Assembly: GCA_003427395.1 (NCBI GenBank)
Contig: BFEA01000271.1
Span: forward strand, 1,133,002 to 1,158,970
DNA: 25,969 bases
Reading direction: 5' to 3'
DNA from: Chara braunii
Lineage: Eukaryota; Streptophyta; Charophyceae; Charales; Characeae
Both the position numbers and the translations under genes were made by a program. The notes below the pieces were generated by a model. That model was not told the DNA's origin. It searched no databases and worked only from the letters and a program-made list of their open reading frames with translations. Of the stretch, positions 18,479-25,969 are shown piece by piece. The number at the start of each line of letters is the position of its first letter. The stretch's first letter is position 1.

Positions 18479-19975
18479 TGCTACGTGTCGCCCCTGGCCT
18501 GCCAACGCACCAATTCTGCCCCGTCAGCGTCGAGGACGGAACGGTCTACAAGGAGGGATGCCACGTCACAATGCAGGTCTGCCTTACACCAATATGCCAC
18601 GGCAGCACGTCAACAACAAGCAGTAGTGACACAGGTACGTGCCATGTCAGACCATGCCCTGCATGCCACATAACAATGTGCCACATCAACTGTACCAACG
18701 TCACGTCAGCCTGTTGCCAACGCAACTCTTCAATCTTCAACGTAGCCTCGTCATCATCTTCAAGGGACAGCTGCTCGCCCGTGCATTACTACAATATCTA
18801 GACTTGCAGTGTTTACCACGCGCGTTATTAAACGCGTTTCGATTTGCACATGCGACACTTCCCACTTACCTGGGTGCCACGTCAGCACCTGACAGCATAC
18901 AACAGATCACGATGAAGAGTTCCTCCGGTACCAAATTGAAAAGAACCCGGTCTTACAGATACTCAAAAGTCGCCAATCAACAGTAGTTTCAATATCTGCA
19001 TGAAAGTCTCCAAATTGTGAAGTGATATCTCAAACAGCAACTCATTATCAAAATGAGAATAGAGAGGAAGAAAGGATAAATAAAACCCTTCAGATCCCTC
19101 TCCTTCTCCGGGCTTCTTTCCACACTACATCATCAATGATAAAACGAATACTTTGGGTCACATACAATAGTGTCACGTGGCATTTTATCTCATGAAGACA
19201 TCGAAGACACAACAGATTTTCAGTGATTACGTCAGCCACAGGTGAGTACCTGATTCTCTACATCCACAGATCCCGATCTTCCTCTTCCTCGCAACCAGTC
19301 ACCTCATGTAGACAGCGTGTACAATGCCACGTCGGCAACTAAGACAGGTGACATACGCCACATCAACAATACAGACCAATGGCAGCGCCACATATACCTG
19401 AGGCAGCGCCACATATACCAGAGTCAGGACCACGTCAGCACGCCACGTAGACCAGGGGCAACACCAAATATACCAGAGGCAGCGCCACGTCTACATGCCA
19501 CGTACACCAGAGGCAACCCCACTTCAGCATGCCACGTAGACCAGCGGCAGCGCCACATTTACCAGAGGCAGCGTTATGTATTTCAGAGGCAGCGCGACGT
19601 CAGCATTGTCTGGCGCACTGAGAAAGCGCCAGCGTGCTGCCTCCCTTCCGTATCGTCGCCCGCAGCGCCTGTGTACAGCCAGCATGTAGCCAGCGTCTTG
19701 CCAAAGTGAAGCCAACATCAAAGCAGCATAGCAAGATTGAATATTTGACTCGCTTGAGCCCAGCCTTAAGTAGCAGTCGTCGAGGTTGTCTGGTCTCGGA
19801 TGCCTTTTTCCCAGTCATCCAAATTGAGTCACATCTCAAGGCCCAAATTATAGAGTTGCAGACTTCTCCCTTGAACCTGATGTTGTTTGGGTACCTTTAT
19901 ACAAACAAGTTTGTGTGCTTAACCAGCAGCCTGGGCTAGGTAACTTTGGACTTTGACTGTTGGGTTGACCGACAG
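18479..19975 (-). repeat. Left LTR (3' LTR for the minus-strand element)
   Basis: Similarity to the other repeat starts at TGCTACGTGTC (18479), matched by TGCCACGTGTC at 24746, and runs to about 19600. The rest, to about 19975, has no partner because the right repeat is truncated, so this end is uncertain. It is rich in CCACGT and ACGTCA words and has a tandem 3' part with ACCAGAGGCAGCGCCAC units (19375-19610). A TATAAAGG box on the minus strand lies near 19895-19905. On the plus strand a TAAATAAAA box followed by a CT-rich patch (19077-19110) and CAGGTGAGT (about 19231) also look promoter-like, so the direction of LTR transcription is not settled. Confidence 0.7.
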
Positions 19976-19985
19976 TTGACCAAAG

Positions 19986-20764
19986 TCAACTGTCACACGC
20001 CCAGGCCTTGAATTCGTGAAGGGTCTTTTCTGCGATTGTTTGGCCTGAAATGAGGGCGGTCATATAGGCCTTCTGATGACCCTCAATTCCACGAGACATA
20101 TGACATGGGTTATTGCATTCCCGCCGTCGGAGTTTTTGAATTTCATCGCAGAAATTCTTTGTTAATGCACGTTCATATGCAACAACAATATTAGGAGCAG
20201 TAGGTAGAAGTTCTTTCCTACTAAACCATCTAGCTTCATATAAGGGTTGGGACTTGAACGTTACCTTATACTGCTTTTGAGGTCGTCCTCTGCCACCTCT
20301 AAAGAAATAACCATGCTCCAATATTTTCTCAACTTCATAGCCCTCATTCATGGAGGGTGGAATCATAGATGGTCTATTTGGGAAATCATCACTTTCTACA
20401 TAAGGTAGCAATTTACACACATGGAAGACAGGGTATGTTCTGAGGTGTGGAGGTATATCTATACGATAGGAAAATCCATCTTCACCTCTAATTACTTTGA
20501 GAACTTCCCAGGGCCCATAGTAGACAGGTAGCAGTTTATGGGACACGTTCTCTTCCAAGGAAATTTCTTTAGACTTAACCGAGACAAAGTCCCCCTTTTG
20601 GAATTGTAAAGGACGACGATGTTTATTAGCTTGTTCAATCATTTGCAACTGGGCTTTTCGTATATTTTCCCTTACCTTCATAATGTCTTCTTCGTACATA
20701 ATTGCAAATTCACGAGCACCTCGGGGTATCCTCTGAATCTGGTCCCTTGTTAAAACATCAATGG
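19986..20764 (-). pseudogene. pol: Integrase C-terminus with GPF/Y-like motif and chromodomain
   Basis: The last 237 codons (20699-19986) are open and the frame continues upstream to about 20764. After a basic helical stretch comes KGDFVSVKSK, then YYGPWEVLKVI (GPF/Y-like module), then PVFHVCKLLPY, followed by a chromodomain: YEVEKILEHG, a GRGRPQKQYKV strand, YEARWFSRKELL and IVVAYE. In chromoviruses this domain is thought to direct integration to chromatin marks. About 65 residues extend past the chromodomain and end at a TGA inside the 19971-19994 inverted repeat. It is listed as a pseudogene because the rest of pol is dead and no separate start is evident. Confidence 0.9.
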
Positions 20765-21577
20765 GACGTCTAGGCTTCCAACCTTATGCAATGAGTTAGG
20801 TGTTCTACCTGTGACAGTGTGTATATTGTTGTTATATGCACTAACAATTTTAGGCAAGATCTCATCCTACTCAATTTGATCAGGAATGACATACATTCGC
20901 AAAAGTTGTTGACAGAGACGATTCATTTGCGCAATTTAGCCATTCGTTTCAGGATGTCTGCCTGGCGACATGGTCAACCGGGTTGCATAGACTTCCATCA
21001 ACTTTTGTCATTGTCGACTAGTGAACCGAATATCTCTATCTGATACGATGGTTTTGGGAAATCCATACTCAGAGACCCATCGCATTTAGAACTTTTGAAT
21101 GACTAGTTTGGTTTTAGCTTCAGCGGGCAAAGGAGTGAACATAGCGTACTTAGAGAATCTATCAACGATTACCATTACCTGACTATTTCTGTTTCGACTC
21201 TTAGAGAGACTCATAAAGTCAATTGAGATAGACTCACCTGGCTCACTTGGAATAGACAGTGGTCGTAATTATCCCATTGGGTTATCATATAAGAGTTTTT
21301 TCCTCTGACATACAAGACAAGTCTGCACATAAGTAAGTACATCTTCTTTCATTCCGTTCCACTCAAAAACTTCACGTACATCGGCATACGTCTTCTTGAA
21401 AGCAAAGTGTTCTTCTGTATCATTGCATTCCCCAATTATCAAACTCTTAATTGGTTCTAAGTAAGAAATATACAATCGTTCGTCGGTTTCATCCAGCAAG
21501 AAGAGTAAGCCATCAATCATTCGATATTCTGGAAACAATTCTAGGTTATTTCGTAGAGTTCCAATGATAGACTCCAA
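20765..21577 (-). pseudogene. pol: Integrase remnant (Ty3/gypsy pol)
   Basis: The N-terminal zinc-binding domain is recognisable, with EH, KTYADV and CLVCQRKK, but the first histidine is asparagine (complement at 21422-21424). The catalytic core shows SIDFM (first aspartate, complement at 21218-21220) and SDRDIRF (second aspartate, complement at 21038-21040). In the segment starting HPETNG, the glutamine before the third acidic position is a TAA stop (complement at 20936-20938) and that acidic position is alanine (complement at 20930-20932). More stops and frameshifts lie around 21120, 21015, 20865 and 20775. It cannot encode an active enzyme. Confidence 0.9.
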
Positions 21578-22938
21578 ATAGGATCGCTCCCATGACCCTG
21601 GCAGATCTGTTCTTTCAGTTCATTTCCAATATCGAGATAAAAGACGATTGTTCCAAAAACATCTGCACGCCTGGACAAAGCATTTGCAACCACATTACAC
21701 TTACCTTTGATGGTTTTCACCACAATGTCTAATGTATCAAGGAAGGCGGACCACCTTACCAGCTTGTCGGAGAGTCTAGGCTGAGTCTTGATCCACTTCA
21801 ACGTAGAGTGGTCAGAATAAACAGTAAAATGTTTTTCCAACAAGTGGTGCTTTCAGGTTTCTAGTGCAGTTACTAAGGCATACAGTTCCCTTTCATATGT
21901 AGAGTTGGCTACCTTTTCTGATTGAAGTCTTCTTGACATAAACTGAACAGGTCTATATCCCTTACCGTCATCCTGCTGTAGCATAGCCCCAATCACATAC
22001 TGACCGGCGTCAATCGGGACAATGAAAGAAAGAAAAGGGTCAATAATCTTTAGGACAGGGTAGCGGGTCAGGGTATGTTTCAACTTATTGAATGACGACT
22101 CATAATCTTTGTCCCAAAACCAAGGTTTTTTCTTTTTCAGTAATCTTCTTATAGAAGCAACTATCAAGGAGAAGTTTCTAATGAACTTCCTATAATAACT
22201 AGCGAGTACTAGGAAANACGTGAGTTTAGTGACGGTCTTAGGTTGAGGCCAATCTCTNATTGNTGTTATTTTCTTCTCTTCAGGCNTTAGTCNTTCTTNA
22301 TTCACTATGTGCCCTAGGTATAATACCTCAGGCTTANGGAATTNANACTTCTTCGCATTTAATTTNAAGTTGTCTTCGNGCAACTTCTGAAGAATNATCC
22401 GTANGTGTTTCTCGTGNTNCTCCANTGTCTTGCTANACANTAGGATATCATNGAGATAGACAATTACGAATTGNTCCAACCACTGACGGAACAATTCATT
22501 CATGGACCTTTGAAAGGTTGCAGGGGCGTTAGTCAATCNGAAAGGCATTNCCNCAAACTCGTAGTGACCATACCTTGTTTGGAAAGTCGTCTTGTGTNGA
22601 TCTTCAGGAGCCACCTCGATCTGGTGGTACCNTGACTTAAGATCAATCTTACTAAAATACTTGCAGCCNTGTAGTTTTTCCATCAAATNATCAATGNGTG
22701 NAAGTGGCTCCNTATTTTTCACAGTGACAAAATTCAACCCATGATAGTCAATGNAGAGTCGAAGTCNACNTTNCCTTTTNGGCANAAATAAGAAAGGTGN
22801 ACCATNAGGAGATGAGTTGAGTAGAATCCATCCCTTGTNAGTAAGTTCNTGAAGTTGTTTCCGTAATTCCTCAAGTTCCTTGGNAGACTCTTCCAGAGGT
22901 AANTTCTNTACAGTCTCATNGTCAAATAACACAAGCAT
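21541..22938 (-). pseudogene. pol: Reverse transcriptase and RNase H remnant (Ty3/gypsy pol)
   Basis: RT copies the element RNA into DNA and RNase H removes the RNA strand. Visible motifs in order are ELRKQL, KGWI, a LR-IDY-GLN segment, YFSKIDLKS, YHQIEV, TNAPATFQR, VYL-DIL (first aspartate of the active-site pair read as NAT, so ambiguous), YLGHIV, ASYYRKFI and PWFW. RNase H then shows VPIDAGQ, TYERELYAL and YSDHSTLKW. A stop (complement at 21853-21855) replaces the usual tryptophan after the ALET segment. The last RNase H acidic position is asparagine (NVVANALSR, complement at 21682-21684). The frame is shifted relative to gag. Dozens of single Ns lie in the RT half. Confidence 0.95.
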
Positions 22939-23077
22939 ATGGTNNTNNCNAGAGATCGCNAAATTNTCGATAGTTATACTTACCCAACTTCAATTCGGGC
23001 ACGNGNTGTCCACGAATGGGCTCGGNCAATGCANGTGAGTAGATGTAGAGAACCTGGTTGTCCTGAAGGNTTAGTCN
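22217..23077. other. Stretch with dozens of isolated single Ns
   Basis: Ns appear as separate single bases from 22217 to 23077 and nowhere else except 8584. They cover the RT half of pol and the end of gag, the most conserved part of a high-copy element. This pattern suggests a consensus built from several non-identical copies, so the sequence here may be chimeric. Confidence 0.85.
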
Positions 23078-24228
23078 AGGTACTTGCAATAGACGGTCCA
23101 CTTCACGAGACAAGGCTTCAACAGAAGTCCAACGTTTTTGGTCTATAGTGGTGAGTTCATTGAAAATCTTATCGGTTGTCCTCTTGTCAAGGAATCTCTC
23201 CTTGATTCTATGGAGAAACTGTCTCAACGTCAGGGTCTTAGGCCACTCACCTATGTCCTAAAAGCCAGCGGCGTTGGCTTCGGCCAACACCCATTCCTTG
23301 GTCACTCCTCCCAGACAAGACGTGGAGAAAGCAACCTGACTTTCAGGCTGAACGGGTGCAGTGTTACAATAAGTCTGTATTTCAACAATCCACATCAACA
23401 AATTTTCTTCATTTTTGTTGCTGTAGGTAAACGACAATTTCATCTTAACCTTTTCTTTCTTTTTCGGCTTTTCCGCTTCCTTAACCGGTTCTTCTTTTTT
23501 AGCTGGTTCTTCTTTCTTCTCGGTCGGTTCTTCTTTCTTCTTAACCGGTTCTTCATTCTTTCCTGCTGGTTCCTCAGACTCCTCCTTCAAGGGTCCGAGT
23601 TTATCCTCCTTCGGCATTGCATCTTTCATAAGTTTTTCCTTGGGTGGTTTCTTTTCTATTTCCCCCTTCTTCTCCTCCTAAGAGCTTACCTTGTCCTTAC
23701 CTTTCATCATTCTCATCATACTTTCTAATGAGACAGTGTGAGAGGTTATCTTCTTTTCAAGATGAATAATATAAGTCATAATAGATTGCAACACAAATGA
23801 CAGATCAGTCTCTACTTCCTCGAAGTGAAACCGTTGCCTCATTTCCTCTAAGATTTTCTCTTGTTGTTCTCTCTCTTCTTTCTTTCTTCTGAACTTGTCT
23901 ATTTTTCTCATTTCTTCCCTTAAGGTATTTTCCAATTGTCTGACATTCTCCTCCATCAGTTCCACAAACAATTATGGTTTCACTTTCTTTTCTTTTTTTG
24001 TCTCTTCTTGCTTTGCTTTTTGGCTCATTTCTTCCAACTGCTCGGCGACATACCGGTCAAGAGCCATACGTCCTTGTTGAATGAGTTTTCCTCGACTCGC
24101 CGCCCGGTTTTCAACATCTGAACACTAGTTTTCGCGACCTCTAGTTCTTCCTCTGCTGCTCGGAGGTTGAACTGTCTGTGAACGTGTTCTTCAGCTACTG
24201 GACCAGCACCATGCATCTCACCAAGCAA
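22960..24228 (-). pseudogene. gag: gag remnant of the Ty3/gypsy element
   Basis: Most of this region is one minus-strand frame broken by three in-frame stops (complements at 23972-23974, 23678-23680 and 23258-23260). A frameshift lies upstream near 24095. The N-terminal part is charged and probably coiled-coil. The middle is a low-complexity lysine/glutamate/proline tract with repeated KKEEP-like units (about 23460-23560). The C-terminal part resembles the plant retrotransposon capsid domain, with a tryptophan-containing helix, a GGVTKEWV segment, then RQFLHRIKERF. No CCHC zinc knuckle and no aspartic protease motif is seen before reverse transcriptase. The end lies inside the N-rich stretch, so the apparent loss may be real or an assembly effect. 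Confidence 0.8.
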
Positions 24229-24745
24229 TTGTCAAAGAAATCCTTGTAATGTTTGCCTTCTTGCGTCAATCTGTCCACTCGTCTTGAGATCCCCTACTTC
24301 ATCAGCGTAGACTATCAGAGGGATAGGAAAGAAGAGAAGTGGAATGAAACGCGCACGCATACATTTTCAGAGAGATTTCATTTGGCCCGGGTGTATTCAC
24401 TGCACAATAAATAAAATTAAAGGCAAAAATAAATTTTACAGTACACAAGTCTTTTGCAGCAACTTTACAACATGAAATTATCAGAAGAAACAAATTTCCA
24501 AGTTTTTCCTGAGTTCTAACTTTGTTGTCTGTTCTTTGTGATGACACTCTACAACTATAGGTACCGCAACCACGACCACTGTGATCAAGACAATAACACA
24601 AGTGTAAGTATGCACACCATCCACAGACAACCAACAGGTCAGTATAACCAACCCACAACACAATTAATGGTTAACTCTCTTCTCAATCATCTGCAGCAGG
24701 AGTACAACCCAAGTGTACATTGACACTTTCAACAGTCCTTATGCA
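24229..24745 (-). other. Leader between right LTR and gag, no gene recognised
   Basis: About 500 bases on the upstream side of gag. Immediately inside the LTR I do not find a sequence beginning TGG that resembles a usual tRNA-complementary primer site. Short frames on both strands have no recognisable content. Confidence 0.45.
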
Positions 24746-25790
24746 TGCCACGTGTCACCCCTGATATGTCAACGCAACAATTCTGCCACGTCAGTCAAGG
24801 ACCGAAATGGTCTACGAGGAGGGATGCGACGTCACAATGCAGGTCTGCCTTGCACCAATATACCACAGCACCACGTCACTAGCAAGCAATAGTGAGACAG
24901 GTACGTGTCACGTCAGACCTTGCCCTGCATGCCACATAAGAATGTGCCACATCAGCGCTACCAGCATCACGTCAGCCTGTTGCCAACGCAACTCTTCAAT
25001 CTTCAACAGAGCCTCGTCATCATCTGCAAGGGACATCTACTCGAACGTGCATTACTACAATGTCTAGACGTGTGGCGTTTATCGCGCGCGTTAATAAAAC
25101 CGTTTCGCTTTGCACATGCGACATTTCCCACTTACTTGGGTGCCACAGCAACACCTCACAACAGACAACAAATCGCGATGAAGAGTTGCTCCGATACCAA
25201 ATTGAAAAGAACCCGGTCTTTCAGATAGTCTAAAGTCGTCAATCAACAGTAGTTTCAATATTTGCATGAAAGTCTCTAAATTGTGAAGTGATATCTCAAC
25301 CAGTAACTCATTATCAAAAAGAGAATGGAGAGGAAGAGAGAATAAACAGAATCTCTCATATTGCTCTTCTTCTCCGATTTTTTTTCCGCACTATATCATC
25401 AATGATAATAAGAATAATCCGGGTCACATACAATAGTGCCCCGTGACACTTGATCTCATGAAGACTTTAAAGATACAGTAAATTTCCAGTGACGACGTCA
25501 GCCACAGGTGAGTATCCGATTCTCTACATCCACAGATCCTGATCTTCCTCTTCCTCGCAACCAGTCACCTCATGTAGACAGCGTGGACAATGCGACGTCG
25601 GCAACTAAGACACGTAGCATACACCACATCAACAATGCAAACCAATGGCGGCGCCACATATACCAGAGGTAGTGCCACGTCAGCACGCCACGTAGACCAG
25701 GGGTAGCGCCACATATACCAGAGGCAGCGCCACGTCAGCATGCCACGTAGACCAGAGGCAGCGTTACATATTCCAGAGGCAGCGCTGTCA
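24746..25790 (-). repeat. Right LTR (5' LTR for the minus-strand element), truncated
   Basis: It aligns to 18479-19600 with roughly 10% differences in the stretch compared, and with fewer copies of the ACCAGAGGCAGCGCCAC unit. Similarity stops after about 25790, where an unrelated sequence starting with an inverted repeat begins. Truncation by another insertion or by deletion would explain this. Confidence 0.7.
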
Positions 25791-25969
25791 GGCGGCCACA
25801 AGCCGTGTGCCGCCTGAAATCTACGGTTTAGGGACTTAGGCTCAAAGACAAGTCCGTGCAATGACGGTACTCTGGTTAGACCAGGCAGCAAAAATTAGGG
25901 GTACCCCGAGTATCCCTAAGATTAGATATGACGACCGTTGAGACTAGCTCTCGAAATTGATAAGAAGGA
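25791..25969. other. Right edge sequence after the truncated LTR, no gene recognised
   Basis: It begins with the inverted pair TCAGGCGGC/GCCGCCTGA (25788-25796 and 25809-25817). The remaining 150 bases are not repeated elsewhere in the window. It may be the end of another mobile element or the genomic flank. Confidence 0.5.

Larger units (their letters stand above)
18479..25790 (-). mobile_element. Degenerate Ty3/gypsy chromovirus-type LTR retrotransposon
   Basis: The coding order on the minus strand (right to left) is gag, reverse transcriptase, RNase H, integrase, GPF/Y-like motif, chromodomain. That order and the RT motifs place it in Ty3/gypsy, and the terminal chromodomain in the chromoviruses. 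Flanking direct repeats (18479 onward and 24746 onward) are taken as LTRs; over one 127-base stretch I count about 13 differences, so the insertion is old. No convincing primer-binding site or polypurine tract is visible, and the right repeat loses similarity after about 25790, so the outer limit and target duplication cannot be defined. It has several stops, frameshifts and altered catalytic residues and is not functional. Confidence 0.9.

Noticed and set aside
18478-19709. Several forward and reverse frames in the LTRs (60-130 codons), some histidine/cysteine-rich
   Set aside because: Frames differ between the two LTR copies and arise from the CCACGTCAGC-type subrepeats.
23138-23728. Plus-strand frame of 196 codons rich in phenylalanine and leucine, like a membrane protein
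   Set aside because: It is the antisense of the lysine/glutamate/proline tract of gag, which matches the retrotransposon order on the other strand.
24700-24745. Primer-binding site next to the right LTR
   Set aside because: No sequence beginning TGG and resembling a common tRNA 3' end was found just inside the repeat on the minus strand.

Overview
This window looks like repeat-dense, gene-poor nuclear DNA of a green plant (land plant or streptophyte alga; I cannot name the species). The evidence is a decayed chromodomain-bearing Ty3/gypsy retrotransposon, about 9 kb of satellite DNA with 80-81 base monomers, many microsatellites and long A/T runs, and no recognisable host gene, tRNA or rRNA. 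All alignments and periods given here were made by eye.

Positions 1 to about 18450 form one very large imperfect inverted repeat. The left arm (1-5890) and right arm (about 14855-18450, reversed) carry the same blocks in mirror order, from outside in: a 127-base repeat family, a short flank, a tandem array of 80-base monomers (satellite A), a low-copy block of about 1.6 kb, and a dispersed module ending in TTTGCCTCAG. The arms differ in satellite copy number (about 34 versus 13 monomers), in a 0.4 kb insertion (element X) present only on the left, and in smaller indels.

The 9 kb spacer (5890-14855) holds a second, related satellite (B, 6311-11660, about 66 monomers with a higher-order period near 1.2-1.3 kb). 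It also holds a second copy of element X, a smaller nested inverted pair (module Y), microsatellite mosaics, GC-rich patches and about 0.9 kb of unassigned sequence. The overall design, long inverted arms built largely of tandem subrepeats, resembles foldback-type elements. An ancient inverted segmental duplication would also explain it.

Positions 18479 to about 25790 hold a degenerate chromovirus-type Ty3/gypsy retrotransposon. Its coding region is on the minus strand: gag, reverse transcriptase, RNase H, integrase, then a GPF/Y-like motif and chromodomain. It is flanked by direct repeats taken as LTRs that differ by about 10% in the stretch compared. It carries in-frame stops, frameshifts and altered catalytic residues, and lacks a visible zinc knuckle and protease, so it is dead. 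Scattered single Ns (22217-23077) and an exact 83-base duplication around one N (8584) mark places where the assembly itself is doubtful.

Nothing here works as a host gene pathway. The interest lies in the architecture: the giant inverted repeat, two related satellites sharing a conserved dyad, the mobile element X with an empty-site comparison inside the window, and the recurrent TTTGCCTCAG module.
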